Part shown: positions 8,915 through 16,736 of the stretch, in pieces
Layout: every line of letters starts with the position of its first letter
Numbering within the stretch: the first letter of the stretch is position 1
NCBI RefSeq assembly: GCF_900129855.1
Contig: NZ_LT670819.1
Span: 4,526,001-4,590,000 of the forward strand
Origin: Streptomyces sp. 3214.6
GTDB lineage: Bacteria; Actinomycetota; Actinomycetes; Streptomycetales; Streptomycetaceae
DNA: 64,000 nt
Reading direction: 5' to 3'
Made by a program: the position numbers and the translations under genes
Notes under the pieces: model-generated
The model's input: the letters and a program-made list of their open reading frames with translations, nothing else
Database searches by the model: none
What the model was told of the DNA's origin: nothing

Positions 8915-9502
8915 TTACGGCCGCTGCTGGTCGGTGCCGAAGATGCCGTCCATGACGACGGCGCCGGTCTGGATCACGGGCCGGATCTGCTTCCGGTAGA
9001 CCTCTTCCGTCACGGCCGTACCGGAGTGCCCGACGAGCCGGGAGATCTCTTCCAGCGGGACGCCCCGGTCTGAGAGCAGCGACACGAAGCTGTGCCGGAG
9101 CTCCCGTGGCGTCCACTCGTCTCCGTTGATCCCGTCGACATCCTTGAGCGCCTGGCGGAAGGCGCGGCGGATGTTCGCGGCGTCGAGGGGCTTGCCGACA
9201 GCCGAGGAGAAGACGAGGCCGTGTTCCTCCCACTTGTCGTCAGCGGCGAGCCGATCCCAGCCCTGATCTTCGAATTGTTGCCAGAGGGCATCGACACATC
9301 GCGCCGGCAGGGCGAGCGTGCGCCGGGACTTCCGAGTCTTGGTGTCCCCGCTTTTCCGGACGGAGCGCCAGACGGCGATCTGCGGAGGCTGCGGCGGGTC
9401 GAAGTCCGGCCGCCCCTTCAGGAAGACGTGGTCCCAGGTGAGCGCCCGCAATTCCTCAGTACGGGCCCCGGTCAGCAGGGCGAGGACGATGTACGCGTAC
9501 AT
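8915..9502 (-). pseudogene. tyrosine recombinase (phage-type integrase), N-terminally truncated
   Basis: The 195 residues correspond to the catalytic domain only. They show the first catalytic Arg in GARTEELRAL, the HxxR box as ELRHSF, and the Tyr nucleophile in VTEEVYRKQ. Full-length relatives have about 400 residues with an SAM-like and arm-binding N-terminus, and that part is missing: upstream of about 9503 the frame runs into unrelated sequence. Its 3' end is about 110 bp from the tRNA-Pro fragment, the usual place for an element integrase. It is probably inactive. Its breakpoint marks the join between the mobile zone and the Asp23 stress cluster. Confidence 0.85.
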
Positions 9503-9598
9503 CGAGGTCTGAAGTTCCCCCGCTGAGCTGGACAGCCTGATACTGGGACGGATGGGTCCCAGAGGAAGCAGTTCCAGGTAGTGAGCAAGAAGAGCAAC

Positions 9599-9815
9599 AT
9601 GACCGCTGATACCGGGAGGCCGGCGTCCTGCTGTTTCTTCTGCTGCTCGTCGTGGCGGTTGCGCTCGGTGTCATCGGGGCGCTCGCCAGGGGCACGCTCT
9701 ACCTGCTGGTCATCGGGGTGATGGTGCTCATCGCCAACCTTGTCCTCCTCACAACGCGGATGGGGCACAGCCACGGGCCCCGCCCCCGCGTCCGGCAGGG
9801 CGGTCCGTCGGCCAC
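9599..9815 (+). pseudogene. possible frameshifted small membrane protein remnant
   Basis: An ATG at 9599 (MTADTGRP) is out of frame with a strongly hydrophobic stretch at 9625-9760, whose segments LLFLLLLVVAVALGVIGALA and LYLLVIGVMVLIANLVLL would form two transmembrane helices followed by GHSHGPRPR. One indel would join them into a protein of about 70 residues. Small membrane proteins commonly sit next to Asp23 genes in Streptomyces. This could also be chance open frame, so confidence is low. Confidence 0.25.
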
Positions 9816-9973
9816 CCGACCTGCCCTTCTGCGTGGGATACCACCGCGTCTCCTGGCGCAATGCCCGACATCGCTCACATGCCACTTGCCTGAGCGAGGT
9901 CGGGCACTCGCCTTTAGCGTGAAAGGAAGGGGCACGACAGGCTGCCTGTTGCGGCGGAAAGTGGTGACCGAAG

Positions 9974-10462
9974 ATGACCGATACCGGACTGCCGAACCGG
10001 CCCGAGACCTCTCGCGCGGGATCATTGGGCGAGCGCGGCGGGAAGAGTGCGAGGGTGCCGCACGGAAGCGATCCCGGGTCGCGTGGCCGTACAACGATCG
10101 CCGACGGTGTGGTGGCGAAGATCGCCGGGATGGCGGCCCGGGATGTGCCGGGCGTCCATTCGATGGGCGGTGGGTTCGCCCGTGGCATGGGGGCCATGCG
10201 TGAACGGATGCCCGGTGCGGGCGGGAAGTCCGTCACCAGCGGAGTGAAGGTCGAGGTCGGCGATGTGCAGACCGCTGTAGACCTGGAGATCGTCGTCGAG
10301 TACGGCGTCTCCATCATCGAGGTCGCGGGCGACGTCAGAGAGAACGTGATCGCTGCCATCGAGCGGATGACCGGTCTGGAAGTTGTCGAGGTCAATATCG
10401 CGGTCGGCGATGTGCATTTGTTCGACGAGGAGGAGGTCCAACCAGAGCGGCGGCTCGAGTAA
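9974..10462 (+). CDS. Asp23/Gls24 family envelope stress protein
   Basis: A 162-residue protein. Residues about 40-150 are a typical Asp23/Gls24 domain: TTIADGVVAKIAGMAARDVPGVHSM, then VKVEVGDVQTAVDLEIVVEYG and VRENVIAAIERMTGLEVVEVNI (quoted in parts). The N-terminal about 35 residues are Ser/Gly/Arg-rich and disordered. Asp23 proteins are abundant membrane-associated proteins linked to cell-envelope and alkaline stress. Start is ATG 9974. It heads a group of stress-type genes running to 16.7 kb. Confidence 0.9.
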   Translation: MTDTGLPNRPETSRAGSLGERGGKSARVPHGSDPGSRGRTTIADGVVAKIAGMAARDVPGVHSMGGGFARGMGAMRERMPGAGGKSVTSGVKVEVGDVQTAVDLEIVVEYGVSIIEVAGDVRENVIAAIERMTGLEVVEVNIAVGDVHLFDEEEVQPERRLE

Positions 10463-10504
10463 TCGCTTGCCGGAGCCAAGGCGAGCAAGGAGCGCGCGAC
10501 GGGT

Positions 10505-10729
10505 ATGGCCGCGGTTGGCCTGATCACCGGGATGGCGCCGGGTTTCGCCGGACGGTTCGCCGGCTTCGGCGTGTCCTTGCTGGTGGAAGCACTGGGTGCC
10601 ATCGGGTTCGTCGCCGGACGGTTCGCCGACGGTGCCGGGGAACTCGGTGACCTCTTCTCACACCCGCGAGCACGGCAACCGGCGGCGACGGTGAGACCAG
10701 CCGGTCCTCGGAGGACGACCGCCGACTGA
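10505..10729 (+). CDS. small Gly/Ala-rich hypothetical protein
   Basis: A 74-residue frame whose first about 50 residues are hydrophobic and Gly/Ala-rich (FAGRFAGFGVSLLVEALGAIG), with an Arg/Pro tail. AAGGAG lies about 13 bases before ATG 10505. It could be a short membrane protein of the Asp23 group, the end of a decayed gene, or chance coding. No family recognised. Confidence 0.3.
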   Translation: MAAVGLITGMAPGFAGRFAGFGVSLLVEALGAIGFVAGRFADGAGELGDLFSHPRARQPAATVRPAGPRRTTAD

Positions 10730-10770
10730 AGTGAGCCGACGTCCAGGAGCGGTCCGTTCGGCCTCTTCGG

Positions 10771-10822
10771 GGAGTAGCGTGAATTCATCGGGAGCACTTC
10801 GCACACCGGCTCCGATGCCGGT
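10771..10822 (+). promoter_or_regulatory. conserved leader with hairpin upstream of DUF5994 gene 1
   Basis: GGAGTAGCGTG (a TAGCGT -10-like box at 10775-10780) is followed by GAGCACTTCGCACACCGGC and a small hairpin ACCGGC-6 nt-GCCGGT (10805-10822). The same arrangement precedes the third DUF5994 gene at 13824-13875. The match is at DNA level with a one-base length difference, so it is not conserved as protein. Confidence 0.45.
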
Positions 10823-10906
10823 TTCGTTCCCGGTGAGCAACGACACCGGACGGCTGCCCTCGCGCAGAGGTGCAGAGGTGCAGAGGTCCGGAGACGGGTT
10901 CGCGCG

Positions 10907-11431
10907 ATGTCCGCGACCACCTCTCATCCCCCGCTACGGGCCGTTCCCTTCAGGGCCCCGACCGCGCGACTCGCCCTGAAAGCCGTGAGTCCTTCACGAG
11001 GGCACGTCGAGTTGGACGGCGCCTGGTGGCCTCGGTCACGTGACCTGACACACGAACTCTCCGCTCTGGCGGACGTGCTGGATCCGCTGTGGGGACGTAT
11101 TACCCATATCGCCGTCAACCCCCGCCACTGGCCGATCCTCCCGCGCAAGATCTTCGTCAACGGCCATGTGGTGAAGGCCGGTTGGTTCACGTCGGAGCAG
11201 GATCCGCACAAGATCCTGCTGCTGTCCTATACGGCAGGCCGCTGGGACCTCTTGGTGATACCCCGGGAGACCAGCGCTCCCTCAGCCGCCCGGCTGATGG
11301 CCGCCGCGAGCGCGAACACCGGCCCTCCGATGACCGCGACCGCCCTCGTGACGGCGGAACAGGCAGGCGGAACCACCTCCTCGTACGAGGCCACCGGCAG
11401 CCGGCCCGGCCGAGTGGTGGTGGGGGTGTGA
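10907..11431 (+). CDS. DUF5994 family protein (paralogue 1)
   Basis: A 174-residue protein with the family signature LDGAWWPRSRDL near residue 37-48, then LWGRITHIAVNPRHWP, GWFTSEQDPHKILLLSY and RWDLLVIP. DUF5994 is an actinobacterial family of unknown function, and the WWPRS motif is its hallmark. No signal peptide or membrane segment is seen. It is the closest paralogue of the protein at 13940-14542 and more distant from the minus-strand copy at 11500. Start is ATG 10907, with MSATT shared by paralogue 3 (MSATL). Confidence 0.85.
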   Translation: MSATTSHPPLRAVPFRAPTARLALKAVSPSRGHVELDGAWWPRSRDLTHELSALADVLDPLWGRITHIAVNPRHWPILPRKIFVNGHVVKAGWFTSEQDPHKILLLSYTAGRWDLLVIPRETSAPSAARLMAAASANTGPPMTATALVTAEQAGGTTSSYEATGSRPGRVVVGV

Positions 11432-11466
11432 CGGTCGTCGTCGCCGCCCTGGCCGTCGGTGCCTGA

Positions 11467-11502
11467 TGATCCGCCGGGCAGTCCGCGGGGGGGGGCGGAT
11501 CA
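11467..11502. terminator. bidirectional terminator between convergent DUF5994 genes
   Basis: TGATCCGCC at 11467-11475 pairs with GGCGGATCA at 11494-11502. The loop contains a run of nine G residues (11487-11495). The right arm overlaps the stop codon of the minus-strand gene. Confidence 0.6.
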
Positions 11503-11898
11503 CACGTGACCACCTGCCGCGGCCGCCATGAGCGGTTCCGCTGTCTCCTCGGTCGCATCCGGAGGCACGACCAGCAGGTCCCAGCGCCCCCGGCCGGGGG
11601 CGAGCAGGACGATCGTGTGCGGGGCGGATGCCGCCACGGTCCTGCGCAGGCGTACGACCTGGTTGAAAACGAGCATCCGGCCGGGCACCGCGGACCACGT
11701 CGCCCCGTTGACGGTGACGCTGGTGATGTGACCCCACGCGCGCGGCAACCCGGCAAGCAGCCGGGGGAGTTCGGAGAGCAGGTCGTACGAACGGGGCCAC
11801 CACGCTCCGTCGACGGGCCGGGGCATGCCGCTGCGGGATGCGAGACGCATCCGCAGGACGGGGTGGGAGGGAAGCGGGGACTGCAGTGCGGTGGTCAT
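11500..11898 (-). CDS. DUF5994 family protein (paralogue 2)
   Basis: A 132-residue protein from ATG 11898, with GGAG eight bases upstream; the in-frame TTG at 11913 is less likely. It carries VDGAWWPRSYDL, WGHITSVTVNGATW and RGRWDLLVVPPD, the same core as the two plus-strand paralogues. It lacks their C-terminal extension and has diverged over its whole length. It lies 42 bp downstream of the desaturase gene on the same strand and is probably cotranscribed with it. Function unknown. Confidence 0.85.
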   Translation of the reverse strand: MTTALQSPLPSHPVLRMRLASRSGMPRPVDGAWWPRSYDLLSELPRLLAGLPRAWGHITSVTVNGATWSAVPGRMLVFNQVVRLRRTVAASAPHTIVLLAPGRGRWDLLVVPPDATEETAEPLMAAAAGGHV

Positions 11899-11940
11899 GA
11901 AGGCTCCTGCCAACTGCCGTAAGCGATGGAGTGGTTGACG

Positions 11941-12942
11941 TCAGGCACGACGGGCCGCGACCCGCTGCGCCGTCGGCCAGCGCACGTCGTACACCCAGCC
12001 GAGGCGTTCAAGGAGGCGGATGACGGCGGCCGACGGGTCGATCTGACCGCGGTCGACGCCGTGCCGGGCACTGGTGGGGTCGGCGTGGTGGAGGTTGTGC
12101 CAGCTCTCGCCGAACGAGAGCAGGGCGAGGGGCCACAGATTGGTGGCCCGGTCGTGGCGCCGGGTGCGGAACGGGCGCTCACCGATCAGGTGGCAGAGGG
12201 AGTTGACGCTCCAGGTGACGTGGTGAAGCAGCGCGATACGTACAAGTCCCGCCCACAGCAGGGCGGTTACGCCGTACAGCCACGTACCGCCGATGGCCCA
12301 GCCCACCGCGAACGGCAGGGCGAGGGTGAGAACGCACAACGCCGGGAAGGCGCGGGCGACGGCACGGATGTCGCGGTCGGCCAGGAGATCGGGGGCGTAA
12401 CGCTCCGGCGGCGTAGGGTCGTTGCGGAACAGCCAGCCGACGTGCGCGTGCAGCAGACCGCGCAACTGGCCTCGCAGATGCGTGCCGTAGCGGTACGGGG
12501 AGTGCGGGTCCCCCGGCCGGTCGGTGAAGGCGTGATGGCGGCGATGGGTGGCGACCCAGCCGATGACGTCGCCCTGGAAACTCATCGAACCGGCCACCGC
12601 GAGCGCGATCCGCACGGGACGGACGGCCCGGTAACCGCCGTGGGTGAGGCCGCGGTGGAAGCCGACCGTGACGCCGAGACCCGTGATCGTGTAGAGGACG
12701 AGCGCGAGCACGATGTCGGCGGGATGGATGAGACTCCCCCACAGCAGCCAGCCGGCGAGACCGATCGCCAGGAACGGCAGGACGACGATCACCGTCGTCA
12801 CCGCAACGTTCAGACGCTCACCGCCGCTGCGCGCGGGCATCGGGCCGTCCGGCGGGAAGGGGGACGTCCCGTCGTAGCCCTGGGGCGCCGGGGCAGGATC
12901 CGACGGTGTGACCGTCGTGGACGTGGTCGGACTGAGTGGCAT
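11941..12942 (-). CDS. acyl-CoA/acyl-lipid desaturase (delta-9 type)
   Basis: A 333-residue integral-membrane di-iron desaturase. It has the three histidine boxes of the family: HRGLTH (96-101), HRRHH (133-137) and HNLHH (about 296-300). Hydrophobic pairs near 50-90 and 210-250 would form four membrane helices. The enzyme introduces a cis double bond into fatty acyl chains and adjusts membrane fluidity, often in response to cold or envelope stress. Start is ATG 12942 behind GAGGAG; a longer frame to 13269 lacks a site. The first about 40 residues are Pro/Ser/Thr-rich. The DUF5994 gene follows. Confidence 0.9.
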   Translation of the reverse strand: MPLSPTTSTTVTPSDPAPAPQGYDGTSPFPPDGPMPARSGGERLNVAVTTVIVVLPFLAIGLAGWLLWGSLIHPADIVLALVLYTITGLGVTVGFHRGLTHGGYRAVRPVRIALAVAGSMSFQGDVIGWVATHRRHHAFTDRPGDPHSPYRYGTHLRGQLRGLLHAHVGWLFRNDPTPPERYAPDLLADRDIRAVARAFPALCVLTLALPFAVGWAIGGTWLYGVTALLWAGLVRIALLHHVTWSVNSLCHLIGERPFRTRRHDRATNLWPLALLSFGESWHNLHHADPTSARHGVDRGQIDPSAAVIRLLERLGWVYDVRWPTAQRVAARRA

Positions 12943-13256
12943 GCGTGGCTCCTCGGCCTGGATGCGGGTGGCGCGGCCGGGGTCACGGGCTGCCCATGTG
13001 ATGGGAGTCGCGAGGACGGGCCGGTTCGGAGACCGGCAGACGAAGAGCCCTCGCTCCCTCCACCGTACTCCCCCACGCTCCGCGACGAGGCGGACCGGAT
13101 CGCGTGGCCACCGCGTTGACACGGACCATTGCCGGACGTTGACTGGCAGCACGGTGCAGGGCCATGCCACCCCGGGACACACGGCGGGGCATTCCGCCTT
13201 CCCGCCTCGCCCGGACCCCGCGGGAACCCATCTACCGGACAACAGCGAGGCCGGCC
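12943..13256. other. divergent intergenic region, desaturase / CsbD
   Basis: No gene is seen. The region must hold promoters for both flanking genes. TTGACA (13116) and TTGACT (13139) on the + strand are -35-like, but I find no well-spaced -10 box after either. I also looked for a Streptomyces SigB-type GGGTAC box and did not find a convincing one. Confidence 0.4.
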
Positions 13257-13448
13257 ATGACCGTTTCACGGACCATCAGGAACAAGGCGCAGACGATGAA
13301 GGGCAGGATCACGGAAGAGCTCGGTCGGGTCACCCACGACAGGCGGCTGCAACGCCGAGGCAGGGCCGACCGGGTCTCCGGAAGCCTGAAACAGGCCGTC
13401 GAGAAGACCAAGGACGCCTTCAGGCGGAACGGGAGCGGTCCCCGATGA
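13257..13448 (+). CDS. CsbD-like stress protein
   Basis: A 63-residue protein with the CsbD pattern: KAQTMKGRITEELGRVT, then LQRRGRADRVSGSLKQAVEK. CsbD proteins are small, highly charged and strongly induced in general stress, with no known enzymatic activity. Start is ATG 13257; longer frames from 13164 extend into low-complexity sequence. The stop overlaps the next start as ATGATGA, so the two genes are coupled. Confidence 0.85.
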   Translation: MTVSRTIRNKAQTMKGRITEELGRVTHDRRLQRRGRADRVSGSLKQAVEKTKDAFRRNGSGPR

Positions 13449-13792
13449 TGTACGACCAGACGCGCGCCCAGCAGCCTGCGGGCCACACCCCGGGCCCGGC
13501 CGGGCGCCGCAGCCCGGGCCCGGAGCCGCTGCTGTCGTCGATCGAACGGGACAAGGTCGTCCGGCGCCTCAGGCACGCCCTCAACACCTTCGCCGACACC
13601 CCGCGCGAGGCGCTGGATGAGGCCGAGAGCGCCTTCGACGAAGCCATCGAGCAGCTCGTGAACGCCCTCGCGGAACGGCGGCGTCTCCTGCGCGCCGGCT
13701 GGCAGGACCAGGACCCCGAGACGCAGTCCGACGAACCCCGCGCCGCGCTGAGGCAGTACCGGGAGATCACCCAACGACTGCTCCAGGTCTAG
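13445..13792 (+). CDS. hypothetical helical protein coupled to csbD-like gene
   Basis: A 115-residue protein. Residues 1-33 are Pro/Gly/Arg-rich. Residues 34-115 are amphipathic helices (IERDKVVRRLRHALNTFAD, EALDEAESAFDEAIEQLVNA) ending in REITQRLLQV, which suggests a helical hairpin or coiled coil. It starts inside the stop of the CsbD-like gene (ATGA). A perfect hairpin terminator follows seven bases after the stop, so the CsbD-like gene and this one form a two-gene operon. No named family recognised. Confidence 0.7.
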   Translation: MMYDQTRAQQPAGHTPGPAGRRSPGPEPLLSSIERDKVVRRLRHALNTFADTPREALDEAESAFDEAIEQLVNALAERRRLLRAGWQDQDPETQSDEPRAALRQYREITQRLLQV

Positions 13793-13798
13793 GCGGCC

Positions 13799-13831
13799 AC
13801 TACTCCGCGCTGCGGCGGAGCGCGGAGTAGT
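13799..13831. terminator. 13-bp perfect hairpin
   Basis: ACTACTCCGCGCT pairs perfectly with AGCGCGGAGTAGT across a 7-base loop. It closes the CsbD-like operon. Its right arm overlaps the -10-like box of the following DUF5994 leader, so termination and initiation signals are interlocked here. Confidence 0.8.
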
Positions 13832-13875
13832 GTGGACAGTACCGAGAGCATTTCGCACACCGGCTTCCACGCCGG
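13824..13875 (+). promoter_or_regulatory. conserved leader with hairpin upstream of DUF5994 gene 3
   Basis: GGAGTAGTGTG (TAGTGT at 13828-13833), then GAGCATTTCGCACACCGGC and a CCGGC/GCCGG hairpin (13860-13875). This copies the layout at 10771-10822. Start codons lie about 65 and 85 bases downstream of the hairpins. Confidence 0.45.
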
Positions 13876-13939
13876 GTCGTTCTCGGCGAAAGATGAAACC
13901 CGGGCCGCCGCAGAAGCGGCCCGGAGACGGGTCCGCATC

Positions 13940-14542
13940 ATGTCGGCGACCTTGCTTCCACCTCTGACACACCCCGAGCCCGTCGCAGCCCCGGCCGCGC
14001 GTCTCACCCTGAAGACCGACGGCACCTCGCGCGGACTCCTGGACGGTGCCTGGTGGCCCCGCTCCCGGGATCTGCTGAGCGAACTGCCCGCACTGACCGA
14101 CGTGTTGGACCCCCTGTGGGGCCGCATCACCCGCGTCGCCGTCAACCCGAAGCACTGGCCGGTCATCCCGCCCAAGGTTCCCGTGCACGGCCACATCGTC
14201 AAGGTCGGCTGGTTCACCCCGGAAATCGACCCGCACAAGCTGCTGCTGCTCTCCTACGGCACCGGCCGCTGGGACCTGCTGATCATCCCGCCCGAAACCG
14301 GGGCGGAGTCGGCGGCCCGGCTGATGGCTGCCGCGTCCGACTACGACGGCCCGCCACTGACCGCGAGCGCGCTCATCGCCGCGGACGAGGCCCGGCACGG
14401 CGTCTTGGCGACCGACGAGCCACTGGACCCGGACGAGGCATGGGAGTACGAGGGCGGCGCCTCCACGGTGTCGGTGTCAGCGGCCGTTCCGCAACAGACC
14501 GGTCTCCCCGGCCGGGCCAGCCGCCTGATCATCGGTATGTGA
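13940..14542 (+). CDS. DUF5994 family protein (paralogue 3)
   Basis: A 200-residue protein with LDGAWWPRSRDLLSELPAL, LWGRITRVAVNPKHWPVIPP and TGRWDLLIIPPE. It has a 30-residue acidic and Ser-rich C-terminal extension ending GRASRLIIGM. I place the start at ATG 13940 by analogy with paralogue 1; the frame is open to 13832, but that part overlaps the conserved leader. It is separated by 10 bases from a small membrane-protein gene. Three members of this family within 3.7 kb indicate local duplication. Confidence 0.85.
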   Translation: MSATLLPPLTHPEPVAAPAARLTLKTDGTSRGLLDGAWWPRSRDLLSELPALTDVLDPLWGRITRVAVNPKHWPVIPPKVPVHGHIVKVGWFTPEIDPHKLLLLSYGTGRWDLLIIPPETGAESAARLMAAASDYDGPPLTASALIAADEARHGVLATDEPLDPDEAWEYEGGASTVSVSAAVPQQTGLPGRASRLIIGM

Positions 14543-14552
14543 GGTGGCTGCC

Positions 14553-14822
14553 ATGAACGCCTTCCTGACAGCCGCCGCCTTCGTGGTCCTCATCGCAGCG
14601 GCTGCGTACGTGATCCACCGGCTCAACATCGAGCACGCCGACAGAATCGCCGTGCACCAGTACAGCGCCCGCCTGCCCGGCCGTCGCGGACGTGACACGC
14701 CGCAGCCCCCGGTGGAACCCGACCGGTCCGAGTCGCCGACCGCCGGCGAACGACGGGACCACCGCGACGGGGACCGTGGCCGCTTCCCGCCGCGCCGCCG
14801 CCCTACCACTCACCACGGGTGA
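14553..14822 (+). CDS. small single-pass membrane protein
   Basis: An 89-residue protein from ATG 14553 behind GAGGTGG. Residues 2-22 (NAFLTAAAFVVLIAAAAYVI) are one transmembrane helix, followed by HRLNIEHADRIAVHQYSARL and a disordered Arg/Pro/Asp-rich tail. It may tether something to the membrane. It follows DUF5994 gene 3 so closely that they are likely one transcript. Confidence 0.6.
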   Translation: MNAFLTAAAFVVLIAAAAYVIHRLNIEHADRIAVHQYSARLPGRRGRDTPQPPVEPDRSESPTAGERRDHRDGDRGRFPPRRRPTTHHG

Positions 14823-14846
14823 CCAGTCGGTTTCCCCGCACCGGCC

Positions 14847-15191
14847 GTGCCGTACGTGTCGTCGACTCGGCCCGTACCGACGTGTGTGCCCGAGCGCGAG
14901 CACCCGGGCCATGGACCGCGCGAGAGCGGCGCGCACCTGGGGCGCGGTGGCCGGGTCGATGCCTCGGTTCATGGGTCCCGGCTGCTCCTGGAGCGGTGCC
15001 TGCATGACGGCATCACCACCATCGACGTGGATCTGACCACCGTCGGCCGCTGCGACAACAGCGGTCTGCGCGTCTTCCTCGACGCGTCGCGGCACGCCGC
15101 CGGGAGCCACGCGTCCCCGCGGCTGCACCACCCGTCCTCGCAGACCGCGCGGCTCCTCACGGACACCGGCTCCGATCTTCTGCTCCTGTGA
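14847..15191 (+). CDS. STAS-domain protein (anti-sigma-factor antagonist), N-terminus uncertain
   Basis: Residues about 36-114 match a STAS domain: the strand TTIDVDLTTVGRCDNSGLRV contains the D-N-S-G-L segment that holds the phosphorylatable Ser of anti-anti-sigma factors, followed by FLDASRHAA and ARLLTDTGSDLLLL. The first about 35 residues are low-complexity and do not look like the usual first beta strands, so the gene may be frameshifted or start inside. STAS antagonists release sigma factors by binding an anti-sigma kinase, and are dephosphorylated by PP2C phosphatases like the one encoded next. Confidence 0.55.
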   Translation: MPYVSSTRPVPTCVPEREHPGHGPRESGAHLGRGGRVDASVHGSRLLLERCLHDGITTIDVDLTTVGRCDNSGLRVFLDASRHAAGSHASPRLHHPSSQTARLLTDTGSDLLLL

Positions 15192-15428
15192 CGGCTCCGG
15201 GAGAGACGTGGTGCACAGCGGTACGGAGAGCCACCTTTTCTGATCATGTGTGACATGCCGTTCTCTGGAGTAATGGGCTGTTCGGGGTGACCGGCCGCGT
15301 CACTCTGTGCGGGTTGATCACGGTCGTGTCAGGAGCCCGTGTGTCGGTGCGGGCGCTGGACTCGCGGCACGAGGTGAGCATGGACACGGTCGCCGATGCT
15401 TTGACGACGCCGGTGCGGGGGTGCGGTT

Positions 15429-16670
15429 GTGGCGGAAGGTGAGCGCCGACCTGACGAGGGCATGCTGGACCGGTCGGAAGGGTTCGGTGAGCGACTTCTG
15501 GGGGTGCTGCTGGACCGGGCACACGAGATGCCGCCGCAGCTGATTGCCCCGCTGATCGCGGAAGAGGTGGCCAGGGTCGGTGGCCGCGACGTCTCGATCC
15601 TGCTGCAGGACTACGGCCAGCTGGTGCTGGTGCCACTGCCAGGTCGGCGGCTGATGGTCGGCGAGCCCGAGCCGATCGACGACTCTCCCGCCGGCACGGC
15701 CTTTCTGCAAGCGACCACTGTCGAGGTGCCGAGGGGCGGCGGCGTCCGGATGTACCTGCCGTTGCTGGACGGCAGCGACCAGGTGGGCGTGATGGCCCTC
15801 ACCCTGGACACCGTCGATGACAACGACCGCCGGCTGCTGCGCAGACTCGCCGGCCTGGTCGCCGACATGCTGGTCACCAAGCACAGCTACACCGATCAGT
15901 TCTTCCGCGCCCGGCGCCGTGAACCCATGAGCGTGGCCGCGGAGATCCAGTGGTCCCTGTTGCCGCCGCTGGCGATGTCGGTCCCGCAGGTCGCGGTGGC
16001 CGGAATCCTGGAGCCTGCCTACGACGTCGCGGGCGACAGCTTCGACTACGCCCTCAACGAGGACATCCTGCACGTGGCCATGGTCGATGCGATGGGCCAC
16101 GGCCTGGACGCAGCCACGATGGCGACCGTCGCCGTCGGGGCCTACCGGCACGCCAGACGTGCCGACATCGGCCTGTCCGAGATCTACGCGTTCATGGACC
16201 GGGCCATCGCCGAGCAGTTCGGGCCCGACCACTTCGTCACCGCCCAGATGATGCGTCTGAACATCGCGACAGGCCACCTGCAGTGGGTCAACGCGGGCCA
16301 CCCCGCACCGCTGCTGATCCGCGACCACCGGGTCGTCCGGCAACTGGGAGGCCCTACCACCCTGCCCGTCGGCTTCGGCGGTGAAGAGCCCCGCATCAGC
16401 GGGCAGATGCTCCAACGCGGCGACCGGGTGCTGTGCTTCACCGACGGCCTGATCGAAGAGCACGAAGCCGGCGAAGAACAGTTCGGCGAAGAACAACTCA
16501 TCCACTGGGTCAACCGCATCGAACACACGACGAAGGGGGTACGTGCGGTGGTGCGCTCACTCTCCCACACCCTGAAGCAGCAACGGGGCGGCCGCACCAC
16601 CGACGACGCGACCCTCTTCCTGATCGAATGGCGCGGGGGCGCCGACGACCACCTCGTGCTCCTGGAGTGA
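15429..16670 (+). CDS. PP2C-type (RsbU/SpoIIE-like) serine phosphatase
   Basis: A 413-residue protein. The N-terminal half (about 20-165) is a GAF-like sensor region. Residues about 170-400 are the SpoIIE/RsbU PP2C domain: SVAAEIQWSLLPPLAM, GDSFDYAL, VDAMGHGLDAATMATVAV, VNAGHPAPLLIR, LCFTDGLIE, and DDATLFLIEW at the end. The metal-binding Asp residues are in GDSFDY and VDAMGHG. Such enzymes dephosphorylate STAS antagonists in partner-switching control of stress sigma factors. A STAS gene lies just upstream, but no anti-sigma kinase is in the cluster. Start is GTG 15429, inside a GC-rich stretch without a clear ribosome site. Confidence 0.9.
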   Translation: MAEGERRPDEGMLDRSEGFGERLLGVLLDRAHEMPPQLIAPLIAEEVARVGGRDVSILLQDYGQLVLVPLPGRRLMVGEPEPIDDSPAGTAFLQATTVEVPRGGGVRMYLPLLDGSDQVGVMALTLDTVDDNDRRLLRRLAGLVADMLVTKHSYTDQFFRARRREPMSVAAEIQWSLLPPLAMSVPQVAVAGILEPAYDVAGDSFDYALNEDILHVAMVDAMGHGLDAATMATVAVGAYRHARRADIGLSEIYAFMDRAIAEQFGPDHFVTAQMMRLNIATGHLQWVNAGHPAPLLIRDHRVVRQLGGPTTLPVGFGGEEPRISGQMLQRGDRVLCFTDGLIEEHEAGEEQFGEEQLIHWVNRIEHTTKGVRAVVRSLSHTLKQQRGGRTTDDATLFLIEWRGGADDHLVLLE

Positions 16671-16709
16671 GCCGACAACCGCACCGCCGAAGACAGGGCC
16701 GACGCCACA

Positions 16710-16736
16710 GGGACCCGCTGCCTGGCTGCGGGTCCC
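16710..16736. terminator. hairpin after PP2C gene
   Basis: GGGACCCGC / GCGGGTCCC with a 9-base loop, followed by GGGGATTTT. Confidence 0.7.

Noticed and set aside
9472..10920. 482-residue minus-strand frame covering the Asp23 region
   Set aside because: Ser/Pro/Thr/Arg-rich antisense frame; Asp23 on the plus strand is unmistakable.
11926..13119. 397-residue plus-strand frame opposite the desaturase
   Set aside because: The minus strand has all three desaturase histidine boxes; this frame is antisense noise.
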